Shown here in pieces: positions 17,578 to 27,029 of a stretch of 64,000 bases of DNA. A model generated the notes under the pieces. It was given only the letters and a program-made list of their open reading frames with translations. It ran no database searches and was not told the DNA's origin. Both the position numbers and the translations under genes were made by a program. This DNA comes from Hyphomicrobiales bacterium. Its GTDB lineage: Bacteria > Pseudomonadota > Alphaproteobacteria > Rhizobiales > Xanthobacteraceae. Location of the stretch: the NCBI GenBank assembly GCA_017305555.1, contig JAFKKM010000014.1:45329-109328 (forward strand), read 5' to 3'. Positions within the stretch are counted from its first letter, which is position 1; each line of letters starts with the position of its first letter.

Positions 17578-17599
17578 TGTCAATTGTTGACAATTGACA
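17578..17599. promoter_or_regulatory. 22-bp perfect palindrome, candidate GntR operator
   Basis: TGTCAATTG-TTGA-CAATTGACA has 9-bp arms with a 4-bp centre. A second overlapping symmetry, TTGTCAA-TTG-TTGACAA, is at 17577-17593. It lies 61 bp upstream of the GntR start codon and about 310 bp before the divergent ABC operon. The remainder of the 17518-17908 gap shows no gene. FCD-type GntR proteins bind short palindromes of this kind, so autoregulation is the simplest reading. Confidence 0.75.
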
Positions 17600-17908
17600 G
17601 GAGTTGGCTTTTATAGCCTCACATGATCCGCCAACAAGATTTTTGCGGTTTCTATCGCCGACAGAATTCTTTTGTTTGCAACGATTTAGCCGATTCTCGC
17701 GCGTAAGCGCAAAAACGATCGGACCCCGGCGCCAAGATCGGGTTGATCGGGAAGGAGCGACTCGCGTGAGGCAGTCAGCCGGAAAACTGGTCTTCCTGAC
17801 TTCTATGACGGGCCGAGGTGGCAATCGCCTCTTGGCTGGAGAACCTGTCGCGCGGGCAATGGCTTGCTGTCGCAACTCGATGTTCTCAGCATCCGAGATG
17901 GCTTGATC

Positions 17909-18967
17909 ATGGCGGCCGCATCGACCTCTTTTCAGTCTGCTCCAACACAAACGAACGCGCATCGTACGAGCAGCGCATCGACGGATGCGCTGCTTGACGT
18001 GCGCGCGCTGTCGCTGGCCTTCCAGACCTCCGAAGGAGAATTGCCGATCATTCGCGAGGTCAGCTTTTCGGTTGCGCCGGGCGAGCGGGTCGGAATTGTT
18101 GGCGAGAGCGGTTGTGGAAAGACCGTCACGGGATTGTCCCTGTTGCGGCTTCTTCCGGAACAGACGGCGCGCCTGTCCGGGCAGATCCTGTTCGAAGGGC
18201 GCGATCTCGCGACGTTGTCGGCGCGGCAGATGCGCGCCGTGCGCGGGCGCGACATGGCGATGATCTTCCAGGAGCCGATGAGTGCGCTCGATCCGGTCTT
18301 CACCGTCGGCGAGCAGATCGGCGAAGCCTATCGGGCGCATTTCCCCGTCGACCGCAAGGAAGCGCGGCAACGTGCCATTGCGGCGTTGGCGGAAGTCGGC
18401 ATTCCGGCGCCGGAGCGTCGCTGCGACGAATATCCGCATCAACTCTCGGGCGGGATGCGTCAGCGCGTGATGATCGCGATGGCGCTGATCTGTCAACCGA
18501 AGCTTTTGATCGCCGACGAGCCGACCACCGCGCTCGACGTGACGGTGCAGTCGCAGATCACGGATCTGTTGCGCACGCTCAGCGAACGCACCGGCACGGC
18601 GCTGTTGTTCATCACGCACGACCTCGGCGTTGTCGCCGAAACCTGCACCCGGATGATCACGATGTATGCGGGCGAGGTCGTGGAGGATGCGCCGGTCGAC
18701 GACGTGCTGATGAAGCCGCGTCATCCTTATACGTCCGGCCTGCTGCGGTCGCTGCCAAGTCTGAGCGCGCGTCGCAGTGTTTTGCCGTCGATTCCCGGAC
18801 GGGTACCGTCGCCGAATGCCATGCCCGCCGGGTGTCGGTTCGCGCCGCGGTGTTCCTATGCGGCGGAAAGCTGTCAGGTTCGGCAAACGCTGGTGGCGCT
18901 TGGGCCGCAACATGCCGTTCAGTGCTGTCGAGCGGCGGAGATTTCGTTGCCGGGAGCCGTGAATTGA
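17909..18967 (+). CDS. Peptide/nickel-type ABC transporter ATP-binding protein (DppD-like)
   Basis: A 352-residue ATPase of the oligopeptide/dipeptide/nickel importer family. Walker [10 protein letters not shown]-loop [11 protein letters not shown], signature LSGGMRQRV, Walker [13 protein letters not shown] and the switch His in FITHDLG are present, as is the C-terminal Opp-type Cys region ([11 protein letters not shown]...C). ATG 17909 is used; an ATG at 17864 would add 15 residues. It is the first gene of the plus-strand operon and its TGA overlaps the TTG start of the second ATPase. Having both ATPases ahead of the binding protein and permeases is a less common gene order. Confidence 0.93.
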   Translation: MAAASTSFQSAPTQTNAHRTSSASTDALLDVRALSLAFQTSEGELPIIREVSFSVAPGERVGIVGESGCGKTVTGLSLLRLLPEQTARLSGQILFEGRDLATLSARQMRAVRGRDMAMIFQEPMSALDPVFTVGEQIGEAYRAHFPVDRKEARQRAIAALAEVGIPAPERRCDEYPHQLSGGMRQRVMIAMALICQPKLLIADEPTTALDVTVQSQITDLLRTLSERTGTALLFITHDLGVVAETCTRMITMYAGEVVEDAPVDDVLMKPRHPYTSGLLRSLPSLSARRSVLPSIPGRVPSPNAMPAGCRFAPRCSYAAESCQVRQTLVALGPQHAVQCCRAAEISLPGAVN

Positions 18968-20022
18968 GCGCAACAGTTCAAGAGCCGACGGCAGCGTCCA
19001 CGTCGACACCGATCATGTCAGTGCGAAATCTGCGCATCCTGTTTCCGACGCGGGACGGCAGCGACACGGTGAAGGCTGTTGACGACATCGACTTCGACGT
19101 TTTCCAAGGCGAGACGCTCGGCATTATCGGCGAGTCCGGTTCGGGCAAGACGACGTTGGGGCGGGCGCTGGTATCGCTGATCAAGCCGTCCGAGGGGCAG
19201 GTTTTGCATCAAGGCCGCGATCCGGCGACCCTCGGCCGCGCCGAGTTTCGCCGCCACCGGCGTGATTACCAGATTGTGTTTCAGGACCCGAACGCTGCGC
19301 TCAATCCGCGCATGACCATTCTCGACAGCGTGATCGAGCCGGCCGAGGTCTTGAAGGAAGGCAACGACGCATCGCGGCGCAAGGCTGGTCTTGCCGTGCT
19401 CTCGCGCGTAGGGTTGCCGCGCGAATTCGCTGACCGCTATTCGCATCAGCTTTCCGGTGGCCAGAAGCAGCGCGTCAACATCGCGCGCGTGCTGATGCTG
19501 AGGCCCAAGGTGATCGTTTGCGACGAGGTGGTGGCCGCGCTCGACGTCTCGATTCGTGGCGACGTCCTCAACCTGTTCGCCGATCTGCAACGGGAATTCG
19601 GCCTGACCTACGTTTTCATCACTCACGACATCTCCGTGGTGTCGCATATCTCGGATCGCATCGCTGTCACTTATCTCGGCAAGCTGATGGAGCTGGGTTC
19701 GGCCGAAGATATCATCGAGCGGCCGTTGCATCCTTATACGCAGGCGCTGTTGTCGGCCGAGCCGCTGCCGTTGCCATCCGCCATGCGAACCGCGCGGCGT
19801 ATCGTGCTCGAAGGTGAAATTCCCAGCCCGATCTCGCCGCCGAGCGGCTGCCGTTTCCGCACCCGTTGTCCCGTCGCACAGCCGCGCTGCGCCGACGATG
19901 TTCCGGCGTGGCGTGAATTGAAGCCGGGACACTGGGTCGCTTGCCATTTTTCGACCGCGGATGGTCCGCCGTCGAACGACGCCATACCGCAACACGATTC
20001 GAAACAGGGAGGATTAAGATGA
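18964..20022 (+). CDS. Peptide/nickel-type ABC transporter ATP-binding protein (DppF-like)
   Basis: The 352-residue partner ATPase. Walker A GESGSGKT, VFQDPNAALNP, LSGGQKQRV, Walker B VIVCDEVVAALD, ITHDISVV and the Cys-containing GCRFRTRCPVAQPRC tail are visible. The start is assigned to TTG 18964: it overlaps the previous stop (TTGA) and has GGGAG upstream, while the first ATG (19015) lacks a ribosome site. The open frame extends much further upstream, but that part lies in another frame of the first ATPase gene. The Walker B carries VAALD where TSALD is usual, a mild change. The stop overlaps the binding-protein ATG. Confidence 0.92.
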   Translation: MSATVQEPTAASTSTPIMSVRNLRILFPTRDGSDTVKAVDDIDFDVFQGETLGIIGESGSGKTTLGRALVSLIKPSEGQVLHQGRDPATLGRAEFRRHRRDYQIVFQDPNAALNPRMTILDSVIEPAEVLKEGNDASRRKAGLAVLSRVGLPREFADRYSHQLSGGQKQRVNIARVLMLRPKVIVCDEVVAALDVSIRGDVLNLFADLQREFGLTYVFITHDISVVSHISDRIAVTYLGKLMELGSAEDIIERPLHPYTQALLSAEPLPLPSAMRTARRIVLEGEIPSPISPPSGCRFRTRCPVAQPRCADDVPAWRELKPGHWVACHFSTADGPPSNDAIPQHDSKQGGLR

Positions 20023-21575
20023 CGAACTCCAATCGCATGGTCGGAATGCTGAGCCGACGCGAAATCATGGCCTTGGCAGGCGGCGCGGCGTTGGCTGGCA
20101 TGACCGGCTTGCCGGCTTTTGCCCAAGAAGCCGCGAAGAAGGGTGGCATTCTGAAGGTGGCTGCGCCAGCCAATCCGTCCTCGCTTGATCCCGCAACTGG
20201 TGGTGCGGGTTCCGATCACAGCATCCTGTGGACGATGTACGATACGCTGGTCGAATGGGACTACACGACGCTGAAGCCGAAGCCGGGTCTCGCGAAGTGG
20301 GCTTATCCCGATCCGAACACGATGGTTCTGGACATCACCAAAGGTATCAAATTTCACGACGGCACCGACCTTGATGCCGAGGCAGTCAAATTCAATCTCG
20401 AGCGCAACCGGCAGGACCCGCGCTCTAACGTCAAGGCGGATCTTACCAGTGTCGCCTCCGTCGAGGTAACCGGGCCGCTCCAAGTCACACTCAAACTGAA
20501 GAATCCCGACACGGCGCTTCCCGCGATTCTGTCCGACCGCGCCGGCATGATGGTGTCGCCCGCCAACATCAAGGCGCTCGGTAACGACACCAACCGCAAG
20601 CCGGTTGGTGCCGGTCCGTGGAAGTTTGTAAGCTGGGCGGACAATGCCGGCATCGTGGTCACCCGCAACGAGGCTTACTGGCGCCCGGGACGGCCTTATC
20701 TCGACGGCATCGAATTTTCGATCATTCCGGAGCTCGCTACTGCGTTGCGTTCCGTCATCGCCGGCGAGAATGAAATGGCCTTCTCGCTGCCGGCGCGCCT
20801 GAAACCGGTGATCGACCGCGCCAAGAACTTGCAGGTCGTCACCGCGCCGACGCTTTACTGTATCCAGCTCTACTTCAACTACGCGCGCGCTCCGCTCAAC
20901 AACGTCAAGGTGCGGCAGGCGGTCAACTTCGCACTTGATCGCCAGGCTTTCGTGAAGGCGACGATGAGCGGTCTCGGCGAACCGGCGACCATGACGCTTC
21001 CGAGTTCGCATTGGGCCTACGACAAATCGGTGTCGACGCTTTATCCGCACGATCCGGCCAAGGCCAAGAAGCTGCTCGCGGAAGCCGGATTCAAGGACGG
21101 CATCGAACTGACGATCGGCAGCTACAACGACCAGGACTCCGTTCGTCGCAGCGAGGTGTTGCAGGCACAGCTTGGTGCGGCCGGCATTCGTCTGAAATTC
21201 ACCCGCGGCACCATCGCCGAGATCAGCGCACAGTTCTTCGCGACCGAGAAGAAGTTCGATGTCCTTCTTTCGGCGTGGACGGGCCGGCCTGATCCTAGCA
21301 TGACTTACGCGCTTGGCTTCGATAAGGGCGCTTACTACAACGCCGGCCGCGAAGCCGATCCCGAGTTGGTCAAGCTGATCCAGCAGAGCCGTGAAAGCGA
21401 GGATCTGACCGAGCGCGCCAAGGTGTTCGCCAAGATTCAGCGCTTTATCATGGAGAACGGGCTCTCGGCGCCGATCGCGTTCCAGTACGAACTGGATGCG
21501 CTGAGCAAGAAGGCGCTGGGCTACAAGCCGAACCTGCTCGGAAAGCCGAAGTTCGAGAACATGCATCTCGGCTAA
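20019..21575 (+). CDS. Peptide/nickel-type ABC transporter substrate-binding protein (DppA/OppA-like)
   Basis: A 518-residue SBP family 5 protein. GGGAGGATTA precedes ATG 20019, which overlaps the ATPase stop. The N-terminus carries a twin-arginine-type signal (SRREIMALAGGAALAGMTG) ending near AFAQEA. The mature part starts GGILKVAAPANPSSLDPATGG, typical of the family, and includes FHDGTDLDAEAVKFNLER and VRQAVNFALDRQAF. The ligand cannot be read from sequence; dipeptides, opines, glutathione and small organic compounds are all known for this family. With two CoA ligases and a carboxylase downstream, a carboxylic acid is plausible. Confidence 0.92.
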   Translation: MTNSNRMVGMLSRREIMALAGGAALAGMTGLPAFAQEAAKKGGILKVAAPANPSSLDPATGGAGSDHSILWTMYDTLVEWDYTTLKPKPGLAKWAYPDPNTMVLDITKGIKFHDGTDLDAEAVKFNLERNRQDPRSNVKADLTSVASVEVTGPLQVTLKLKNPDTALPAILSDRAGMMVSPANIKALGNDTNRKPVGAGPWKFVSWADNAGIVVTRNEAYWRPGRPYLDGIEFSIIPELATALRSVIAGENEMAFSLPARLKPVIDRAKNLQVVTAPTLYCIQLYFNYARAPLNNVKVRQAVNFALDRQAFVKATMSGLGEPATMTLPSSHWAYDKSVSTLYPHDPAKAKKLLAEAGFKDGIELTIGSYNDQDSVRRSEVLQAQLGAAGIRLKFTRGTIAEISAQFFATEKKFDVLLSAWTGRPDPSMTYALGFDKGAYYNAGREADPELVKLIQQSRESEDLTERAKVFAKIQRFIMENGLSAPIAFQYELDALSKKALGYKPNLLGKPKFENMHLG

Positions 21576-21582
21576 TCCCTCC

Positions 21583-21618
21583 GGCGTCGCGTTACGGTCT
21601 TCTCCTGAACGCGACGCC
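21583..21618 (+). terminator. Intercistronic hairpin between binding protein and permease genes
   Basis: Perfect 11-bp arms GGCGTCGCGTT (21583-21593) and AACGCGACGCC (21608-21618), followed by TTCATTCCTTTC. Such stems after an SBP gene commonly cause partial termination or 3' protection, giving more binding protein than permease. Confidence 0.7.
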
Positions 21619-21644
21619 TTCATTCCTTTCGGACCATCGGCGTC

Positions 21645-22598
21645 ATGTTTCAGTCCCGCAAACTCAGCATCATCGTCCGTCGTCTGTTGCAGGCGATTCC
21701 GGTGATCGTGCTGTCGACGTTCATCGTATTCGGATTGTTGAAACTGGTGCCCGGCGACGTCGCGGTGACGCTCGCCGGCGACAACGCGTCCGATGCCCGC
21801 ATCGCCGAAATCCAACACATTTACGGGCTCGATCGTCCGTTCCTGGTGCAATACGGATCGTGGTTGTGGAAGGCCGTCCACGGCGATCTGTCGAGTTCGC
21901 TGGTCTCTAGCGAATCCGTGCTGTCCTCGATCGAGCGCTGCCTGCCGCACACGATGTTGATCGTCGTGCTCGCGATGTTGCTGGCGCTCGTCATTGGCAT
22001 TCCGCTCGGCATCGCTGCGGCGAGCAAGCCGGGATCGTGGACTGATGGTTTCGTCATGACGATCGCCTCGCTTGGCGTGGCGATTCCGAATTTCTGGCTT
22101 GGCATGTTAATGGTCGCGTTTTTTTCGCTCGATCTCAACTGGCTGCCAGCCACCGGTGCCACTCCGATCAGCGAGGATTTCTGGGACGCGATCCGGCACG
22201 CGATTCTTCCAGCCTGTGCCCTCGCGTCCGGCGGCATCGCCGAAGTCGCGCGCCAACTCCGTTCGTCGCTGGTGGAAATCCTGTCGTCGCAGCAGGTGCG
22301 AACGCTACATGCCAAGGGATTGCCGCCGTCATCGATCCTGTGGCGGCACGGACTGAAGAACGTCAGCGTCAATCTGCTGACCGTCATCAGCCTTTTGTTC
22401 AACCGGATGCTGGCGGCGACCGTCGTGGTCGAGGCGGTGTTCGCGATTCCGGGCATGGGCAATCTGATCGTCAACGGCGCCATTCATCGGGATTTTCCCG
22501 TGGTGCAAGGCGTGGTCTTCGCCATGGTGCTGATCGTGGTGACGCTCAATCTGTTGACCGACGTGCTTTACAGTATCCTGGATCCGAGGATCAGTTGA
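21645..22598 (+). CDS. ABC transporter permease (DppB-like)
   Basis: A 317-residue inner-membrane permease of the peptide/nickel group with the usual N-terminal helix (VIVLSTFIVFGLLKLVPGD), about six hydrophobic segments and the EAA-type cytoplasmic loop (ARTLHAKG-like: VRTLHAKGLPPSSILWRHGLKN) that touches the ATPase. It ends one base before the second permease ATG. It forms the channel with the DppC-like partner. Confidence 0.93.
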   Translation: MFQSRKLSIIVRRLLQAIPVIVLSTFIVFGLLKLVPGDVAVTLAGDNASDARIAEIQHIYGLDRPFLVQYGSWLWKAVHGDLSSSLVSSESVLSSIERCLPHTMLIVVLAMLLALVIGIPLGIAAASKPGSWTDGFVMTIASLGVAIPNFWLGMLMVAFFSLDLNWLPATGATPISEDFWDAIRHAILPACALASGGIAEVARQLRSSLVEILSSQQVRTLHAKGLPPSSILWRHGLKNVSVNLLTVISLLFNRMLAATVVVEAVFAIPGMGNLIVNGAIHRDFPVVQGVVFAMVLIVVTLNLLTDVLYSILDPRIS

Positions 22599-22599
22599 C

Positions 22600-23475
22600 A
22601 TGACGGACACAGCATTGGCGCTCGACGCGCGGCCGAGCCGCATGAGCAAGTTCGGCAAGTGGTTCAGGTCGGATCTGCGCGGCGCGATCAGTCTGACGTT
22701 CCTCGGCATTCTTGTCGCGATGTCAGCGCTGGCGCCGTGGATTTCGCCTTATTCTCCGCTCGCGCAGGATTTCGATGCGACGTTGGCGCCGATGTCGGTG
22801 ACGCACTGGCTCGGCGCCGACGATCTCGGCCGCGATACCCTCAGCCGGCTGATCTACGGCGGGACAGCCTCGCTCTATGCGAGTTTCCTTGCGGTGTTCG
22901 TCGCGGTCCTGATCGGCGTTCCGGTCGGCCTGCTGGCCGGCTATCTCGGCGGTTGGGTCGATGAAATCGTCAGCCGCATCATCGACAGCTTCCTGTCGTT
23001 TCCCGCGATTGTGCTAGCCATCGCGGTCACCGGCGCGCTCGGTATCGGGCTTACCAACGGTATGATCTCGGTCGGTATCGTGTTCGCGCCGCAGCTTGCG
23101 CGGCTGGTGCGTGCGCGCACGCTGGTGGTGCGCCATGAACTGTACGTCGATAGTGCGCGCTGCTTTGGCGCCTCGACCAGCCGCATCCTGTGGCGCCATG
23201 TGTTGCCCAACACCATCCAGCCGGTGATCGTGCAGGTGACGCTGCTGCTTGCCGGCGCGTTGCTCGCGGAGGCGAGCCTCAGCTTCCTTGGCCTCGGTAT
23301 TCAGCCGCCGAATGCAAGCTGGGGTGCGATGCTGGCGCGCGCGTATCAAAACATGGAGATCGCGCCCGAGCAGATGTATCCGCCGGGGCTCGCGATTCTC
23401 TTCACCGCACTGGCGTTTAACGCGCTGGGTGAATCGCTCCGGGTCGCGCTCGATCCCACCATGAAGCGCCGCTAG
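22600..23475 (+). CDS. ABC transporter permease (DppC-like)
   Basis: A 291-residue second permease. The N-terminal helix (AISLTFLGILVAMSALAPWISP), the conserved HWLGADDLGRDTLSRLIYG and the EAA loop (SARCFGASTSRILWRHVLPN) are canonical for DppC/NikC. With the DppB-like gene and two ATPases the importer is complete within 17909-23475. The next gene begins about 14 bp on, which indicates that the CoA ligases belong to the same transcript. Confidence 0.93.
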   Translation: MTDTALALDARPSRMSKFGKWFRSDLRGAISLTFLGILVAMSALAPWISPYSPLAQDFDATLAPMSVTHWLGADDLGRDTLSRLIYGGTASLYASFLAVFVAVLIGVPVGLLAGYLGGWVDEIVSRIIDSFLSFPAIVLAIAVTGALGIGLTNGMISVGIVFAPQLARLVRARTLVVRHELYVDSARCFGASTSRILWRHVLPNTIQPVIVQVTLLLAGALLAEASLSFLGLGIQPPNASWGAMLARAYQNMEIAPEQMYPPGLAILFTALAFNALGESLRVALDPTMKRR

Positions 23476-23488
23476 TGGATTGCAAACC

Positions 23489-25234
23489 ATGCGAGAGACA
23501 ATGACTCCCGAGCAGACATTCGCAGCGATGGTTGCGGAAGGCGACGTCGTTCTCGACAAGCTCGACGAATGCGCCCGCACCGTGCCGGACAAGGTCTTCA
23601 TCCATTACGGTGAGGACGGCATCAAGCTGACCTTCGCCGAATTCAAGCAGCGCACCGATCGCATCGCCGCCGGTCTCGCCGCGCTGGGCGTCACCGAGGG
23701 TGTTCCTGTCAGCGTCCTGACGCGTAATTCGCTGCTCAGCGCGTTGGCGATGTTCGCAATCTGGCGGGCCGGCGGCATCTTCGCGCCGGTCAATTTCAAT
23801 TTTCGGGGCGTGCTGTTGTCCTATCAGCTCAAGGACACCGATCCGTTCGCGCTGATCACCGATCCATCTTTTGCCGAAGTGCTTGGGGAGGTGGTTGACG
23901 ACATTCCGTTGCAGCGGCTGATCGTGCATACGCCCCAGCCGAACGATCACGACCGCACCGACGACAGGTTCGGTTCGGCTTTCGAGCGGCTTCAGATCGT
24001 ATCGTTCGACAGCCTTGCCGCCAGCACCGCGCCGGTGCCGACCGTTCCGCGCGGGCCGTTCGATCTTGCCAATATCGTCTATACGTCGGGCACTACCGGG
24101 CCATCCAAGGGCGTGCTGCAACCATTCCGCTGGATGAACCATTACGGTTTCCAGACCCGGCAGCTGACGTCGTCCGACGATGTGATCTACTGCGACTTGC
24201 CGCTGTATCATGTCGGCGGCGCGTTTTTCCTGCTGGCTCGTGCGGTGTGGCAGGGCAACACGGTGGGGCTGTGGGACAAGTTCAGTCCCAATAAATTCTG
24301 GGACCGGATCCGGGAATGTGGCGCCACCAGTTGCGTGCTGCTCGACGTGATGGTGCCGTATCTGATGAGCGTCGAGCCACGTGCCGATGACCGTGCGAAC
24401 ACCTTGAACAAGGTTCACATGCAGCCGTTCCCGCGCAATCACCACGAGGTCGCGCGTCGTTTCGGCTTCGATTTCGTCACGGCTGGTTTCGGCCAGACCG
24501 AGTCTGGCTCAGCTTTCGCAGTGGTGATCGACCAGTTCGGCGACGAGCAGGGCACGCCGGCGCCGCTGTGGCGCGGACCATCGAAAGCGGACATTCGCGC
24601 ACGTTGCGCGGCGATCGGTCGGCCGCTGCTGGATGGTGCGCAGACCTTGCCCAAGGGGCTGATGGGCGTGCCCAATCCGTTGTTCGAGGTCGCCATTCTC
24701 GACGACGACGACAACGTGCTGCCGCCGGGTCAGGTCGGGCAGCTTGCGTTCCGTCCGCGCTTTCCGGGTCTGTTGCTTCAGGAGTATTTCCGCAAGCCCG
24801 AAGCCACCATCAAGGTGTTCCGCACCTGCTGGTTCCACACCGGCGATGCCTGCAAGCAACTCGACGACGGCTCGGACCTCTATTGCTTCGTCGACCGCAT
24901 GGGCGGTTTCTTCCGCGTGCGCGGCGAGAACGTCTCGTCCTACGAGGTTGAGGCGCTGATCGCCAGCCACGCCAAGGTGCGCGCAGCGGCTGCTGTACCG
25001 ATCCCCGCGAAGATTGGCAGTGAAGAGGATATCGCTGTGTTCGTCGAACTCGTGACAGGCGAAACGTTGAGCGAAGACGAACTCCGCGAACACACCAAGC
25101 GGGTGATGCCGAAATACATGCAGCCCGCCCATATCCGTTTCGTCCCGGCGCTGCCGGTGACGCCGACCAACAAGGTCGAAAAGTACAAGCTCAAGAATCA
25201 GATTCTGGGCGAACTCAACTCATCCGCGTCGTAA
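23489..25234 (+). CDS. AMP-forming acyl-CoA ligase (CaiC-like)
   Basis: A 581-residue adenylate-forming ligase. YTSGTTGPSKG (ATP loop), FGQTESGSAF, WFHTGDAC, DRMGGFFRVRGENVSSYEVE and a C-terminal TPTNKVEKYKL bearing the catalytic Lys are visible. The layout recalls crotonobetaine/carnitine-CoA ligase-like proteins. ATG 23489 or 23501 (MTPEQTF) could be the start; neither has a strong Shine-Dalgarno. It follows the permease gene by 13 bp and precedes a second ligase by 30 bp, so one transported acid may meet two ligases or two successive acids are activated. Confidence 0.88.
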   Translation: MRETMTPEQTFAAMVAEGDVVLDKLDECARTVPDKVFIHYGEDGIKLTFAEFKQRTDRIAAGLAALGVTEGVPVSVLTRNSLLSALAMFAIWRAGGIFAPVNFNFRGVLLSYQLKDTDPFALITDPSFAEVLGEVVDDIPLQRLIVHTPQPNDHDRTDDRFGSAFERLQIVSFDSLAASTAPVPTVPRGPFDLANIVYTSGTTGPSKGVLQPFRWMNHYGFQTRQLTSSDDVIYCDLPLYHVGGAFFLLARAVWQGNTVGLWDKFSPNKFWDRIRECGATSCVLLDVMVPYLMSVEPRADDRANTLNKVHMQPFPRNHHEVARRFGFDFVTAGFGQTESGSAFAVVIDQFGDEQGTPAPLWRGPSKADIRARCAAIGRPLLDGAQTLPKGLMGVPNPLFEVAILDDDDNVLPPGQVGQLAFRPRFPGLLLQEYFRKPEATIKVFRTCWFHTGDACKQLDDGSDLYCFVDRMGGFFRVRGENVSSYEVEALIASHAKVRAAAAVPIPAKIGSEEDIAVFVELVTGETLSEDELREHTKRVMPKYMQPAHIRFVPALPVTPTNKVEKYKLKNQILGELNSSAS

Positions 25235-25264
25235 GCGGCGCACAGGTATGAAGGACCGGCGAGC

Positions 25265-26968
25265 ATGGCCGCTGCTTTGAACGAAAAGGACTATCTGGAT
25301 CAGGTTCACGCGCTCTGGCGCAAGGCGTGGCCGAAAGGCGCGGCGCGCGAGCCGCAGTATCTCCATGGCGAGGTGGCACTGACCGAATACCTGCGGGCTT
25401 GGGCGAAGAAGCAGCCGGAGCATCCGGCGGTGATCTTCTATGGCCATGTCATGAGCTATGCGGATCTGGACAAGCAGAGCGATCGCTTCGCCGCGCTGCT
25501 CGTCTCCAAGGGCGTCAAGAAGGGCGACCGCGTCGCCGTGTTTATGCCGAATTGCCCGCAGTTCCACATCGTGTTCTTCGGCATTCTCAAACTCGGTGCT
25601 GTGCATGTGCCGGTCAGCCCGTTGTCGCGCGCGTTCGAACTCTCTTACGAGTTGAACGATACCGATGCCGAGGTGATCGTCGCGCAAGACCAGTTGATCG
25701 AGACGGTCAATCAGGTGAAGGGCGAGACCAAACTGCGCGAGATCATCGTCACCAGTTTTGCCGATGTGATCCCCGCGAAGCCGACCATTCCGGTGCCCGA
25801 CTCGCTTCGCGCGCCGCGCGTGGCGATTCCGGAGGCGACCGATCTGCTGCCGGCGCTGGCCGCGATGGGCGACGTCGCGCCGCTGCCGCCGGCCGGGCTC
25901 GATGATGTTGCTGCACTCAACTACACCGGCGGCACCACCGGTATGCCGAAGGGTTGCGTCCATACCCAGCGCGATATGGTCTACACCGCGGCCGCCAATT
26001 ACGGCACCGGACTGACCAGCAACGAGAAGAGCGTGTTTCTCTCGTTCTTCCCGGAGTTCTGGATCGCGGGCGAGAATCTGGGCCTGATCTTCCCGTTGTT
26101 CTCCGGCGCAACGCTGGTTCTGTTGGCGCGTTGGGATGCGGTCGGCGTGCTTGAAGCGATCGAGAAACACAAGGTTTCCATCATGGCCATGCCGGTCGAC
26201 GGCGCGGTCGAGATGATGGATCACCCGCGCTTCAAGCAGTTCGATCTGTCGTCGCTCAGCCAGGTGCGGGTGGTATCGTTTGTCAAGAAACTCAACGCCG
26301 GCTATCGCCAGCGCTGGAAGGATTTGACCGGCACCATCCTCGCGGAAAGCTCGTGGGGAATGACCGAGACCCACACCTCGAACACCTTCACCACCGGTTT
26401 CCAGGACGACAACTTCGACCTCAACTCGCAGCCGATCTTTGTCGGCCTGCCGGTCCCGGGCGCGGAGTTCAAGATCACCGATTTTGAGACCGGCGAACTG
26501 CTGCCGATCGGCTCCGAAGGTGAGATCCGCGTCCGCACCCCGTCGCTGCTCAAGAGCTACTGGAATAAGCCGGAAGCGACGGCGGAATGCCTCGTCGATG
26601 GCTGGCTGCGCACCGGCGACATCGGCCTGATCGATGCCGACGGTTTCATCCACTTCCTCGGCCGCCGCAAGGAGATGCTGAAGGTCAAGGGCATGAGCGT
26701 GTTTCCGCCGGAGATCGAGGCGCTGCTCGGCCAGCATCCGGCGGTGCTCGGTTCGGGTGTTGTTGGCCGTGAGGACCCGGGTAAGGGTCAGGTGCCCGTC
26801 GCCTTTATTCAACTCAAGCCGGAAGCGATCGGCACTGTGAAGCCGGAAGAAATTCAGGCGTGGTGCAAGGAGCGCATGGCCGTCTACAAGGTGCCGGAGG
26901 TCCGCATCATCGATGCGTTGCCGATGACGGCGACCGGCAAGGTCAAGAAACAGGAACTGAGCACCTGA
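25265..26968 (+). CDS. AMP-forming acyl-CoA ligase (long-chain/fatty type)
   Basis: A 567-residue acyl-CoA synthetase, different from its neighbour. It has YTGGTTGMPKG (the second residue Gly where most have Ser), WGMTETHTSNTF, WLRTGDIGLID, GRRKEMLKVKGMSVFPPEIE and PMTATGKVKKQEL with the catalytic lysine. It starts MAAALNEKDYLDQVHALWRKAWP, an N-terminal extension typical of a group of long proteobacterial ligases. It is 30 bp behind the previous ligase and 62 bp ahead of the carboxylase; a terminator-like hairpin lies in that last gap. Confidence 0.9.
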   Translation: MAAALNEKDYLDQVHALWRKAWPKGAAREPQYLHGEVALTEYLRAWAKKQPEHPAVIFYGHVMSYADLDKQSDRFAALLVSKGVKKGDRVAVFMPNCPQFHIVFFGILKLGAVHVPVSPLSRAFELSYELNDTDAEVIVAQDQLIETVNQVKGETKLREIIVTSFADVIPAKPTIPVPDSLRAPRVAIPEATDLLPALAAMGDVAPLPPAGLDDVAALNYTGGTTGMPKGCVHTQRDMVYTAAANYGTGLTSNEKSVFLSFFPEFWIAGENLGLIFPLFSGATLVLLARWDAVGVLEAIEKHKVSIMAMPVDGAVEMMDHPRFKQFDLSSLSQVRVVSFVKKLNAGYRQRWKDLTGTILAESSWGMTETHTSNTFTTGFQDDNFDLNSQPIFVGLPVPGAEFKITDFETGELLPIGSEGEIRVRTPSLLKSYWNKPEATAECLVDGWLRTGDIGLIDADGFIHFLGRRKEMLKVKGMSVFPPEIEALLGQHPAVLGSGVVGREDPGKGQVPVAFIQLKPEAIGTVKPEEIQAWCKERMAVYKVPEVRIIDALPMTATGKVKKQELST

Positions 26969-26977
26969 TTGTACCGT

Positions 26978-26999
26978 GAGGCCGCAGTATCGCGGCCTC
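26978..26999 (+). terminator. Hairpin between CoA ligase and fused carboxylase genes
   Basis: GAGGCCGC (26978-26985), loop AGTATC, GCGGCCTC (26992-26999), followed by a modestly T-rich GCTTGTCTTCGTGTTG. Strong stem; may terminate partly before the carboxylase gene at 27030. Confidence 0.6.
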
Positions 27000-27029
27000 G
27001 CTTGTCTTCGTGTTGAACGGAAATCACTC

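Noticed and set aside
18112..20022. A 636-residue frame that looks like a long ATPase fusion
   Set aside because: Its first 280 residues are an out-of-frame reading of the preceding ATPase gene (Arg/Ala/Gly-rich, no motifs); the real gene starts at 18964.
19734..21950. A 738-residue open frame antisense to the binding-protein and permease genes
   Set aside because: Product is His/Arg/Asp-rich without any domain and exactly opposite well-supported genes; caused by the high-GC codon pattern.
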